From Umezawaea sp049997955 (lineage in GTDB: Bacteria; Actinomycetota; Actinomycetes; Mycobacteriales; Pseudonocardiaceae): a stretch of DNA of 64,000 nucleotides. Below, in pieces: positions 25,181-33,447 of the stretch; the stretch's first letter is position 1, and each line of letters starts with the position of its first letter. The position numbers were made by a program, and so were the translations under genes. Under the pieces are notes generated by a model. The model saw only the letters and a program-made list of their open reading frames with translations, made no database searches and was not told the origin of the DNA. Location: NCBI GenBank assembly GCA_049997955.1, contig JAEBDY010000022.1, forward strand, positions 1 through 64,000. The letters run 5' to 3'.

Positions 25181-27202
25181 GTGGCGCTCGCCCTATACCG
25201 CAAGTACCGACCGGCCACCTTCGCCGAGGTGGTCGGGCAGGAGCACGTCACCGATCCGCTGCGCATCGCGCTCGGTGCGGGCCGGATCAACCACGCCTAC
25301 CTGTTCTCCGGGCCGCGTGGTTGTGGCAAGACGTCCAGTGCTCGGATCCTGGCGCGCTCGCTGAACTGCGCAAAGGGGCCGACACCCGACCCGTGCGGCG
25401 AGTGCAACTCGTGCGTCGGGCTGGCGCCGAACGGTTCCGGCACGGTCGACGTGGTGGAGCTCGACGCGGCCAGCCACGGTGGTGTGGACGACGCCCGCGA
25501 GCTGCGGGACAAGGCGTTCTACGCCCCGGCCGAGGCCAAGTACCGGGTGTTCATCGTCGACGAGGCGCACATGGTCACGACGCAGGGCTTCAACGCCCTG
25601 CTGAAGATCGTGGAGGAGCCGCCGGAGCACCTGATCTTCATCTTCGCGACCACCGAGCCGGAGAAGGTGCTGCCGACCATCCGGTCGCGCACGCACCACT
25701 ACCCGTTCCGGCTGATCCCGCCCGGCGCGATGCGGGCCCTGCTGGAGCGCAACTGCGCGGCCGAGGGCGTGACGGTCGCCCCGGCGGTGTTCCCGCTGGT
25801 CATCCGCGCGGGCGGTGGTTCGGCCCGCGACACGCAGTCGGTGCTCGACCAGCTGCTGTCCGGCGCGGGCCCGGAGGGCGTGACGTACGAGCGGGCCATC
25901 GCGCTGCTCGGCGTGACGGACGTGGCGCTGATCGACGACGTGGTCGACGGGCTGGGCGCGGGCGACGGCTCGGCGGTGTACGGCACCGTCGACAAGCTCG
26001 TGGAGGCCGGGCACGACCCGCGCCGGTTCGCCGCCGACCTGCTGGAGCGGTTGCGCGACCTGGTGCTGCTGTGCGCGGTGCCCGACGCCGCCGACCGCGG
26101 CCTGGTGTCGGCTCCGGAGGACGAGCTGGTCCGGATGGTGGTGCAGGCCAAGAAGATCGGTCCGGCGACGCTGACCAGGTTCGCCGAGATCGTCCACACC
26201 GGACTGGTCGACATGCGCGGCGCGACCGCGGCCCGGATGGTGCTGGAACTGGTGTGCGCGCGGATGCTGCTGCCCGCGGCGAGCGACACCGAGGCCGCTC
26301 TGCTCCAGCGCGTCGAGCAGCTGGAGAAGCGGCCCGCCGCCGCTCCCGCTCAGGCCGCGGGCCCGCCGACCCCTGGTCCCGCTCCCGCCGTCCAGATCCC
26401 CGCTGCCCAAGCACCGGCCGCCCAGGCTCCCGCTGCCCAGGCACCCGCGGCACCGCCCGCCCCGGCGAACGGCAAGCCCGCCTTCCAGCGGCCCTCCCAG
26501 CGCACCGCTGAGCCCGAGCCCGCCGCCGCCCCGCCCAGCCGTCCCGAACCGGCCGCCGCGGCCACCCCGCCGCCCGCGCCGGAACCGGTGGCCGAACCCG
26601 AGGGCACGGACGTCGCCGCGGTCCGCCGCCGGTGGGCGGAACTGGTCGCGGCCGTCCGAGCGCTCAACCCGGTCGCCGGGGCGATGCTCGGGCCCGCCAC
26701 GGTGGCGGAGGTCGAGGGCACCTCCATCGTCCTGACGCACCCGTCCGCGCCCATCGCAGGCAGGCTCACGTCCGAGCCGCGCAACGCCGGGGCCATCACC
26801 CAGGCGTTCGGCAAGGTCCTCGGCGGCGACTGGCAGATCAGCGTCGTGCACGGTGAACCGGGCTCCGGTCCGGTGCGCCCGGCCCAGGTCAAGGCCAGCA
26901 GGCCCGCGCCGACGCGGCCGAGCCAGGCGGGCAAGGCCCCCGCACCGGAGCCGCCGCAGCGGCAGGCGCCGTCCGCCCGCCCGCCCGCCGACGACGTGCC
27001 GCCGCCGCCCGAGCCGCCGGACCTCGACGAGCCCCCCCTGCCGCCGGAGCCGGTGGACGAGGAGGAGATGCTCGCCGAGGCGAGCCTGCCCAGGGACCCG
27101 GCCGCGGTCGCGACGACCGCCGACCCCGAGGCCGCCGTCCTGCAACTGCTGGCCGACCAGTTGGGCGCACGTCCGCTGAAGTCGGAGCGCGCCAAGCGCT
27201 GA
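25181..27202 (+). CDS. dnaX: DNA polymerase III subunits gamma/tau
   Basis: A 673-aa clamp-loader ATPase of the replisome. The N-terminal AAA+ part has Walker A GPRGCGKTS (44-52), a zinc finger with C63, C72, C75 and C78, Walker B VDEAHM, and the sensor FATTEPEKVLPTIRSR. Domains II-III run to about 370. The C-terminal 300 residues are Pro/Ala-rich with a QAPAA repeat (about 405-425) around a folded segment (TDVAAVRRRWAELVAAV...) that should bind the polymerase. The GTG at 25181 begins MALALYRKYRPATF, the family N-terminus. Confidence 0.95.
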   Translation: MALALYRKYRPATFAEVVGQEHVTDPLRIALGAGRINHAYLFSGPRGCGKTSSARILARSLNCAKGPTPDPCGECNSCVGLAPNGSGTVDVVELDAASHGGVDDARELRDKAFYAPAEAKYRVFIVDEAHMVTTQGFNALLKIVEEPPEHLIFIFATTEPEKVLPTIRSRTHHYPFRLIPPGAMRALLERNCAAEGVTVAPAVFPLVIRAGGGSARDTQSVLDQLLSGAGPEGVTYERAIALLGVTDVALIDDVVDGLGAGDGSAVYGTVDKLVEAGHDPRRFAADLLERLRDLVLLCAVPDAADRGLVSAPEDELVRMVVQAKKIGPATLTRFAEIVHTGLVDMRGATAARMVLELVCARMLLPAASDTEAALLQRVEQLEKRPAAAPAQAAGPPTPGPAPAVQIPAAQAPAAQAPAAQAPAAPPAPANGKPAFQRPSQRTAEPEPAAAPPSRPEPAAAATPPPAPEPVAEPEGTDVAAVRRRWAELVAAVRALNPVAGAMLGPATVAEVEGTSIVLTHPSAPIAGRLTSEPRNAGAITQAFGKVLGGDWQISVVHGEPGSGPVRPAQVKASRPAPTRPSQAGKAPAPEPPQRQAPSARPPADDVPPPPEPPDLDEPPLPPEPVDEEEMLAEASLPRDPAAVATTADPEAAVLQLLADQLGARPLKSERAKR

Positions 27203-27220
27203 GCAGTACAACGGGTGGAG

Positions 27221-27244
27221 GGCGTACCGCGTTCGCGGTACGCC
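27221..27244 (+). terminator. Terminator after dnaX
   Basis: A perfect 10-bp stem GGCGTACCGC/GCGGTACGCC with loop GTTC, 18 bp past the dnaX stop. Confidence 0.75.
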
Positions 27245-27328
27245 GAGATGTCTGCGGCAGGAGGACGATCTTCGCGTCCGATCGGACCACTCTTGAGGGA
27301 CCACAACGGATCCCCCCAGGAGCAAGTG

Positions 27329-28258
27329 ATGATCGAGGTAGCGAACCTCACCAAGCGGTACGGGTCCAAGACCGCCGTCGACGGGCTCACGTTCTCCATC
27401 AAGCCCGGCACCGTGACCGGTTTCCTCGGTCCGAACGGCGCGGGCAAGTCGACCACCATGCGGATGCTCGTCGGGCTCGACACGCCGACGACCGGCATGA
27501 CGAAGGTCAACGGCAAGCGCTACGCCGACCACCGCGCGCCGCTGCGGGAGATCGGGGTGCTGCTGGAGGCCCGCGCCGTGCACCCCGGCCGCTCCGCCCG
27601 TGACCACCTGCTCGCGATCGGTGCGACGCACGGCATCTCCGCCAAGCGCGTGGACCACGTGCTGGACATGGTCGGCCTGACCGAGGTCGCCAAGCGCCGG
27701 GTGGGCAAGTTCTCCCTCGGCATGGGGCAGCGGCTGGGCATCGCCGTCGCCCTGCTGGGCGACCCGAACACCATCATGCTGGACGAGCCGGTCAACGGCC
27801 TCGACCCGGACGGCATCAAGTGGATCCGCCAGCTCCTCAAGGACTTGGCCGCCGAGGGCCGCACGGTCTTCATCTCCTCCCACCTCATGAGCGAGATGGC
27901 GCTGACCGCCGAACACCTGATCGTGGTCGGCCGCGGCAAGCTCATCGCCGACGTGTCGGTCAAGGACCTGATCCAGTCCGCCGCTCGCGGCGTGCACGTC
28001 CGAACCCCCCAGGAGACCGCGCTCGTCCGTGCCCTCAACGGTGACGGCGTGCGGATCACCGCGGTCGGCGGCGGCATCCTCGACGTGATCGGCCGGACCA
28101 CGGAGGACATCGCGAACCGCGCGCTGGCCGCCGGGATCCCGCTGTACGAGCTCACCCCCCAGCGCGCGTCGCTGGAGGAGGCCTACATGGAGTTGACCCA
28201 GGAGTCCGTCGAATACCGCGGCACCACCACCAGCACGTCGTTCGGAGAGGCAGCCTGA
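27329..28258 (+). CDS. ABC exporter ATP-binding protein
   Basis: A 309-aa ATPase of the ABC-2 (DrrA/CcmA-like) class. Walker A is GPNGAGKST, the signature is FSLGMGQRLGIAVALL, Walker B is TIMLDEPVNGLDP, and the switch histidine is in ISSHLMSE. The last 80 residues match the C-terminal extension of drug or lantibiotic exporters (LYELTPQRASLEEAYMELT). ATG 29 bases past the CAGGAG site was chosen. The stop overlaps the permease start (TGATG). It powers export through the neighbour. Confidence 0.92.
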   Translation: MIEVANLTKRYGSKTAVDGLTFSIKPGTVTGFLGPNGAGKSTTMRMLVGLDTPTTGMTKVNGKRYADHRAPLREIGVLLEARAVHPGRSARDHLLAIGATHGISAKRVDHVLDMVGLTEVAKRRVGKFSLGMGQRLGIAVALLGDPNTIMLDEPVNGLDPDGIKWIRQLLKDLAAEGRTVFISSHLMSEMALTAEHLIVVGRGKLIADVSVKDLIQSAARGVHVRTPQETALVRALNGDGVRITAVGGGILDVIGRTTEDIANRALAAGIPLYELTPQRASLEEAYMELTQESVEYRGTTTSTSFGEAA

Positions 28259-29094
28259 TGAGCACCGAGACCATGAACATGCCGGCGTCGGTGACCACCA
28301 CCCGCGCGCCGAGGCCCGACATCCGACTCACGTTCCCCGGCGTGGTGCGCGGCGAGTGGGTGAAGCTCCGGAGCATCCGATCCAGCGCGATGACCTTGCT
28401 GGGGACAGCGTTCGCGCTGCTCGCCCTGGGCCTGATCTTCGCGACGGCGCTCAGCGGCGGTGAGGCGGGCGCCGCCGAGGACGCGGGCGACCCGACCAGC
28501 ATCGCGCTGAGCGGTGTCGTGACCGCCCAGCTCATCATCGGCGTGCTGGGCGTGATGATCGTGTCGAACGAGTACTCGACCGGCATGATCAGGGCCACCC
28601 TCACCGGTGTCCCGAGCCGCCTGCCGGTGCTCGTCGGGAAGGTCGCCGTCCTGGTGGGCGTGGTCTTCCCCACGATGCTCGCGGTCGCGTTCGCCGCCTT
28701 CTTCGGCAGCCAGGCGATCATGAGCGGCTCACTGCCGACGGCGTCGGTGGGTGATGCGGGTGTGCTCGGCGCGATCTTCGGGTCCGCTGCGGCGCTGACC
28801 GGTGTCGCGGTCATGGGCTTGGCGCTCGGCTCCATCCTGCGCAGCACCGCGGGAGCGATCTCCAGCCTGTTCGTCCTGGTGTTCCTCGCGCCCAGCCTGG
28901 GCGCGCTGCTGCTGCCCGTCGAGTGGCGTGACAACGTGGTGAAGTACCTGCCGACCCAGGCGAGCAGCTCGTTCACCAGCGTCACCACCGTCCCCGGCCA
29001 GCTCAGCCCCACCGCGGGAGCGCTCGTCTTCGCCGCGTGGATCATCGTCCCGCTGGTCGCGGCGGCGGTGCTGCTGCGACGTCGTGACGCGTAA
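28258..29094 (+). CDS. ABC-2 type permease
   Basis: A 278-aa inner-membrane protein with about six hydrophobic helices: about 45-65, 85-105 with the ABC-2 motif SNEYSTGMIRATLTG after it, 120-145, 160-185, 195-220 and 250-272. The N-terminal amphipathic segment VVRGEWVKLRSIRSS is typical. With the preceding ATPase it would form a half-size efflux pump for a drug or peptide. The following two-component genes probably sense the same signal. Confidence 0.9.
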   Translation: MSTETMNMPASVTTTRAPRPDIRLTFPGVVRGEWVKLRSIRSSAMTLLGTAFALLALGLIFATALSGGEAGAAEDAGDPTSIALSGVVTAQLIIGVLGVMIVSNEYSTGMIRATLTGVPSRLPVLVGKVAVLVGVVFPTMLAVAFAAFFGSQAIMSGSLPTASVGDAGVLGAIFGSAAALTGVAVMGLALGSILRSTAGAISSLFVLVFLAPSLGALLLPVEWRDNVVKYLPTQASSSFTSVTTVPGQLSPTAGALVFAAWIIVPLVAAAVLLRRRDA

Positions 29095-29114
29095 CCGTCC
29101 CCCATACTCCGAGG

Positions 29115-30287
29115 GTGTCCACGATGAACAGGTTCCGCTCGCTCACCAGGCGGCATCCCACCGTCGTGGACACCCTCGGCGCTGTTGGCCTGTACGTCCC
29201 CGCGGCTGCCGCCAACGAGTCCCTGTGGCGGGGCGAAGGGGCCGCCTCGCCCGCACCGTCCCTCTTGCTGGCGCTGGTGTTCGCGGTGCTGTCGGTGCGC
29301 CGCAGGTGGCCGCTGTTCACGTTCGCCGCGGTCACGCTCGGGGCGGTCCCCGCGGTGGTGGCGGGCTTCGACCTCGAGCCGTTCCTGATCGCCGTGGCGA
29401 TCACGACGTACACGGTCGCGGTCCGCAAGGACCGGTGGACGGCGCTGGGAGCGGCGGTGCCCGCCGCTCTGTTCCTGGCGCTCGTGGTGGTGCTGCTGAC
29501 CCCGGCACCCGGCTTCGACGGTGACACGCTCGGCCAGTTCGCCTGGATCGGCATGGCCGCGGCGGTGGGTGACGCGGTCCGCAGCAGGCGGGCGACCATG
29601 GCGGCCATCGAGGAACGCGCGGTGCGGGCCGAGCAGACCCGCGAGGAGGAGGCCCGCCGCCGGGTCGCCGAGGAGCGGCTGCACATCGCCCGCGAGCTGC
29701 ACGACGTGGTCGCGCACCACATCGCCGTGATCAACGTGCAGGCCGGTGTCGCCGAGCACCTGATCACCGCACAGCCCGCCGTGGCCGCCGAGGCGCTGGG
29801 GCACGTCCGCCGCTCCAGCCGGGCCGTGCTGGACGAGCTGAGCGGCCTGCTCGGCGTCCTGCGCAGGCCGGAGGAGTCGGACACGCCCACCGAACCTGCG
29901 CCCGGCCTGGGCGGGCTGGACCGGCTGACGGACTCGTTCCGCGCGTCCGGGCTGGAGCTCACGTCCACGGTGACCGGCGAGGTCCGGGAGCTGCCCGCGA
30001 CGGTCGACCTGGTCGCGTACCGGGTGGTGCAGGAGGCGCTGACCAACGCGCACCGGCACGGCACCGACTCGGCCCGCCTCTCCGTGGTCTACACGCCGTC
30101 CGAGATCATCCTGGAGATCACCAACGCGCTCGGTTCCAAGCCGCACACCGGCGGCACCGGCCTCGGTCTCGTCGGCATGGGGGAGCGGGCGGGCGCGGTC
30201 GGCGGCACCATCCAGACCGGGATCGGTGAGGACGACCTGTTCCGCGTCCTGGCGACCCTGCCACTGCAACTCGGGAAGAAGACATGA
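29115..30287 (+). CDS. NarL-type sensor histidine kinase
   Basis: A 390-aa membrane kinase. Four or five hydrophobic helices (about 18-155) form a sensor without a large outside domain. A coiled coil (about 163-188) leads to the HisKA_3 dimerisation helix with phospho-acceptor H196 in RELHDVVAHHIAVI. The ATP-binding domain has the N-box VVQEALTNAHRHG and G-box GGTGLGLVGMGERAG. GTG 29115 lies 20 bp after the permease gene, so it is probably in the same operon. Confidence 0.92.
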   Translation: MSTMNRFRSLTRRHPTVVDTLGAVGLYVPAAAANESLWRGEGAASPAPSLLLALVFAVLSVRRRWPLFTFAAVTLGAVPAVVAGFDLEPFLIAVAITTYTVAVRKDRWTALGAAVPAALFLALVVVLLTPAPGFDGDTLGQFAWIGMAAAVGDAVRSRRATMAAIEERAVRAEQTREEEARRRVAEERLHIARELHDVVAHHIAVINVQAGVAEHLITAQPAVAAEALGHVRRSSRAVLDELSGLLGVLRRPEESDTPTEPAPGLGGLDRLTDSFRASGLELTSTVTGEVRELPATVDLVAYRVVQEALTNAHRHGTDSARLSVVYTPSEIILEITNALGSKPHTGGTGLGLVGMGERAGAVGGTIQTGIGEDDLFRVLATLPLQLGKKT

Positions 30288-30943
30288 CCATCCGCGTCCT
30301 GCTCGCCGACGACCAGGCGCTCATCCGCGCCGGGTTCCGCGCCCTCATCGACTCCGCCCCGGACCTGGAGGTGGTGGGGGAGGCGACCAACGGCCTGGAA
30401 GCCGTGGAACTGGTCCGCACGACCCTCGCCGACGTGGTGCTGATGGACATCCGGATGCCCGAGCTGGACGGCCTGGAAGCGACGCGCCGGATCATCGCCG
30501 ACGACGACCTCGCGGGCGTGAAGGTGCTGGTCCTGACCACGTTCGAAATCGACGACTACGTGGCCACGGCCATCCGCGCGGGCGCCAGCGGCTTCCTCGG
30601 CAAGGGCGTCGAACCGGCCGAGCTGCTGTCCGCGATCCGCACCGTCGCCGAGGGCGACGCGCTGCTGTCCCCGAAGGCGACCCAGTCCCTGATCAGCCAG
30701 TTCCTCTCGCAACCGGCCACGAACGCCGTCACCCCGGAACGCCTTGCCGTGCTGACCCAACGGGAACGCGAGGTGGTCGTCCTGGTCGCGAGCGGCCTGT
30801 CGAACGACCAGATCGCGGCGAAGCTGTTCGTGTCGCCGCTCACCGCGAAGACCCACGTCAACCGGGCGATGATGAAGCTCCAGGCCCGCGACCGCGCCCA
30901 GCTCGTGGTGATCGCCTACCAGACGGGGCTCGTGCTGCCCTAG
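30284..30943 (+). CDS. LuxR-family response regulator
   Basis: A 219-aa transcription regulator. The receiver domain has acidic D9/D10 and phospho-acceptor D55 in VVLMDIRMPELDG. The C-terminal LuxR helix-turn-helix (about 152-215) has LTQREREVVVLVASGLSNDQ and FVSPLTAKTHVNRAMMKL. The start overlaps the kinase stop by 4 nt. It is the cognate partner of the kinase and likely controls the ABC exporter. Its TAG shares the palindrome CTAG with the stop of the convergent amidase gene. Confidence 0.93.
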   Translation: MTIRVLLADDQALIRAGFRALIDSAPDLEVVGEATNGLEAVELVRTTLADVVLMDIRMPELDGLEATRRIIADDDLAGVKVLVLTTFEIDDYVATAIRAGASGFLGKGVEPAELLSAIRTVAEGDALLSPKATQSLISQFLSQPATNAVTPERLAVLTQREREVVVLVASGLSNDQIAAKLFVSPLTAKTHVNRAMMKLQARDRAQLVVIAYQTGLVLP

Positions 30944-31779
30944 CGGCCGACGTAGGTCAGCAGCGCGGTGGCGATGACCGTCGCGTACCGCTGCCTGCCG
31001 CTCTCGCTGCTCAGCACGGCGGCCTCCGTCGCGTTGCGCATGTTGCCGCACTCCACGAACACCGCGGGCCGCTCGGACAGGTTCAGGCCCGCCAGGTCGT
31101 CCCGGCCGTCGAGGCCGTTCTGGCCGATGTAGTTGGCCGGGACCAGCCCGGCCTTGGCCATGCCGTCGCGGAGCACCACCGCGAGCCGGAGCGACGGCTC
31201 GCCCTGCGCCGCGTTGAGCGCGGGCAACGGGTAGGCGACGTGGAAACCGCCCGCGCCCGCCGCGTCCGAGCCGTCGGCGTGGATGGACACGACGGCCGCC
31301 GCGTCCGCCCGGTTGCCGATGGCGGCGCGCTCGTCCACGCACGGCCCGACGCCGGTGTCGTCCTGGCGGGTCAGCACGACGGTGATGCCCCGGACCGCCA
31401 GCGCGTCGCGCACCCGCAGCGTCACGTCCCAGGTGAACGCGTGCTCCGGGTAGCCCGCGTTGGTCTGGGTGCCGGTGGTGTCGCACGCCTTCGACTGGCC
31501 GGCGCCCGCCGGGACCAGCCTGTTGATCTGGGCCGGGTTCCCGCCGTTGCCGCCGTTGTGGCCGGGGTTCAGCACGATCACCACCGGCGCGGGCGTCGAC
31601 GTCGACGTGTTCGGGCTCGGGCTCGGTTCGGGAGCGGTCGACGCGGGGCTGCCGGTGGGGATGCCCGCCGTCACGATCGGGTCCAGCACGGGGGTGCGCT
31701 CGACCGCGGGTTCGCTGCCGCACCCGGCTACCACGAGTCCCGCCGCCACCACGGCCAGCCACCTGCGCACTCCGCCCAC
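30940..31779 (-). CDS. N-acetylmuramoyl-L-alanine amidase, lipoprotein
   Basis: A 279-aa Amidase_3 enzyme that cuts the bond between N-acetylmuramic acid and the stem peptide of peptidoglycan. The lipobox VAGC puts the lipid-modified Cys at C20. A Ser/Thr/Pro linker (about 40-65) precedes the catalytic domain. Zinc-site elements are VVIVLNPGHNGG, CVDERAAIGN, VSIHADGSD and the catalytic VFVECGNMRN. A CDTTG insertion and extra cysteines are like Rv3717 of mycobacteria. Confidence 0.88.
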   Translation of the reverse strand: MGGVRRWLAVVAAGLVVAGCGSEPAVERTPVLDPIVTAGIPTGSPASTAPEPSPSPNTSTSTPAPVVIVLNPGHNGGNGGNPAQINRLVPAGAGQSKACDTTGTQTNAGYPEHAFTWDVTLRVRDALAVRGITVVLTRQDDTGVGPCVDERAAIGNRADAAAVVSIHADGSDAAGAGGFHVAYPLPALNAAQGEPSLRLAVVLRDGMAKAGLVPANYIGQNGLDGRDDLAGLNLSERPAVFVECGNMRNATEAAVLSSESGRQRYATVIATALLTYVGR

Positions 31780-31840
31780 GGTGCCAGAAGGGACGCGACT
31801 ACGCTCGTGGGTGGTGGCAAATCCGACGAGAGGAACCGCG

Positions 31841-32188
31841 GTGCAACCCGGTCAGCCCAACATGCAGCAGATCCTCCAGCAGGCGCAGCAGATGCAGCAG
31901 CAGCTGGTCACCGCGCAGGAGGAACTCGCCGAAGCCGAGGTCACCGGCACGGCCGGTGGCGGTCTCGTGACCGCCGTCGTGACCGGCGCGGGTGAGCTGA
32001 AGAGCCTGGAGATCGACCCGAAGGTGGTCGACCCCGAGGACACCGAGACCCTGGCCGACCTCGTGGTCGCCGCGGTCCGCGACGCGAACCGCGCCGCGCA
32101 GGAACTCGCCGCCCAGAAGATGGGCCCACTCGCCGGTGGCATGGGCGGCATGGGTGACCTCGGTGGTCTGGGCGGGTTGCTCGGCTGA
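31841..32188 (+). CDS. YbaB/EbfC nucleoid-associated protein
   Basis: A 115-aa dimeric DNA-binding protein encoded with recR in most bacteria. It opens with a Gln-rich coiled coil (MQQILQQAQQMQQQLVTAQE), followed by the conserved VTGTAGGGLVTAVVTGAGEL strands, and ends in a Gly/Met-rich tail. GTG 31841 follows a GAGAGGA site. Its TGA overlaps the recR ATG by one base. Confidence 0.93.
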   Translation: MQPGQPNMQQILQQAQQMQQQLVTAQEELAEAEVTGTAGGGLVTAVVTGAGELKSLEIDPKVVDPEDTETLADLVVAAVRDANRAAQELAAQKMGPLAGGMGGMGDLGGLGGLLG

Positions 32189-32796
32189 TGTACGAAGGTC
32201 CCGTTCAGGACTTGATCGACGAACTCGGCCGGTTGCCGGGCGTCGGGCCCAAGAGCGCGCAGCGCATCGCGTTCCACCTGCTGGCGGCCGAACCGGCCGA
32301 CATCGGGCGGCTCCAGGACGCGTTGCAGAAGGTCAAGGAGGGCGTCGTGTTCTGCGACGTCTGCGGCAACGTCTCGGCGGAGGCGACCTGCCGGATCTGC
32401 CGCGACACCCGCCGCGACGTGACGTTGATCTGCGTGGTCGAGGAACCGAAGGACGTGCTCGCGGTCGAGCGCACCCGCGAGTTCAAGGGCCGCTACCACG
32501 TGCTGGGCGGGGCGCTCGACCCGTTGTCCGGTGTCGGCCCCGACCAGCTGCGGATCCGGCAGCTGCTGAAGCGGATCGGCAACCAGGTCGACGGCAAGGA
32601 CGTCGCGGAGATCATCATCGCGACCGACCCGAACACCGAGGGCGAGGCGACCGCGACCTACCTGGTCCGGATGCTGCGCGACTTCCCCGGCCTGACCGTC
32701 ACGCGCCTCGCGTCCGGTCTGCCGATGGGCGGCGACCTGGAGTTCGCGGACGAACTGACCTTGGGCCGAGCCATGTCCGGCAGACGGGTCGTATAA
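32188..32796 (+). CDS. recR: Recombination protein RecR
   Basis: A 202-aa recombination mediator that works with RecF and RecO to load RecA on gapped DNA. It has an N-terminal helix-hairpin-helix (LGRLPGVGPKSAQRIAFHLL), a four-Cys zinc finger (CDVCG...CRIC, about 54-69), a Toprim domain (about 80-175, with ICVVEEPKDVLAVERT) and a Walker-like C-terminus. Translational coupling with ybaB is the usual arrangement. Confidence 0.96.
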   Translation: MYEGPVQDLIDELGRLPGVGPKSAQRIAFHLLAAEPADIGRLQDALQKVKEGVVFCDVCGNVSAEATCRICRDTRRDVTLICVVEEPKDVLAVERTREFKGRYHVLGGALDPLSGVGPDQLRIRQLLKRIGNQVDGKDVAEIIIATDPNTEGEATATYLVRMLRDFPGLTVTRLASGLPMGGDLEFADELTLGRAMSGRRVV

Positions 32797-32855
32797 GGAA
32801 CAGGAACACCCACCTGCCTCCCGCGCGAGGCCGCGTCGGTAGGTCGGGTCACCAT

Positions 32856-32900
32856 TTTTTCGAGCAGGGCGGTGACGAAGTCCCTGCCCTGCTCGAAAAA
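32856..32900. repeat. Long perfect inverted repeat with T- and A-tracts
   Basis: TTTTTCGAGCAGGGC (32856-32870) and its exact complement (32886-32900) with a 15-nt loop, between recR and the kinase gene. The T-tract precedes and the A-tract follows the stem on both strands, so it is not a standard terminator. It may be an operator or a 5'-UTR structure. Confidence 0.7.
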
Positions 32901-32958
32901 GTCGAGGCACGAACTGCCGACCCAAGGCGGCCGAGCCGCCGTCTCCGGAGGAGCGGCC

Positions 32959-33447
32959 ATGACACGGCCCATGACACTCGTTGCCGTCGACGGGCCTTCC
33001 GGTGCGGGCAAGTCCACGGTGGCCCGCGCCCTGGCCGTCGAGATGGGCGCGACCGTCGTGCCGACCGACCACTTCGCCACCTGGGACGACCCGGTGGCGT
33101 GGTGGCCGCGCCTGCTCGACGGCGTCCTCGACCCGCTGTCCCGCGGTGAGCCCGGCCGCTACCGGCGGATGGACTGGTCGGAGGGCTGGCCCCGGCTCGG
33201 CGAGTGGATCACCGTCGAGCCCACCGGGGTGCTGGTCGTCGAGGGCGTGTCCTCGGCGCGCCGCTCGATCGCCCCTCGCCTGGACCTCGCGGTCTGGGTC
33301 GACGGCCCGGACGAGGCCGAGCGGCTGGAACGCGCGGTGGCCCGCGACGGCGAGAAGAGCCGTGCCCACCTGCGCCGCTGGCAGGAGTTCGAACGCGGCT
33401 GGTTCGCCGTCGACGACACCCGCGCCCGAGCCGACCGGATCGTCTAG
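32959..33447 (+). CDS. Uridine kinase-like P-loop protein
   Basis: A 162-aa cytosolic NTPase with Walker A GPSGAGKST at 12-20, an acidic DHFATWDDP segment, a VVEGVSS strand, and an LERAVARDGEKSRAHLRRW lid region. It resembles the short uridine kinase-like proteins of actinobacteria, which would phosphorylate a nucleoside or related small molecule; true activity is not assured. ATG 32959 has a GGAGGAG site. Its TAG shares the palindrome CTAG with the stop of the convergent AfsR-type gene. Confidence 0.8.
   Translation: MTRPMTLVAVDGPSGAGKSTVARALAVEMGATVVPTDHFATWDDPVAWWPRLLDGVLDPLSRGEPGRYRRMDWSEGWPRLGEWITVEPTGVLVVEGVSSARRSIAPRLDLAVWVDGPDEAERLERAVARDGEKSRAHLRRWQEFERGWFAVDDTRARADRIV

Noticed and set aside
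32856..32900. Rho-independent terminator of recR
   Set aside because: The stem is followed by A residues, not T residues, on both strands.
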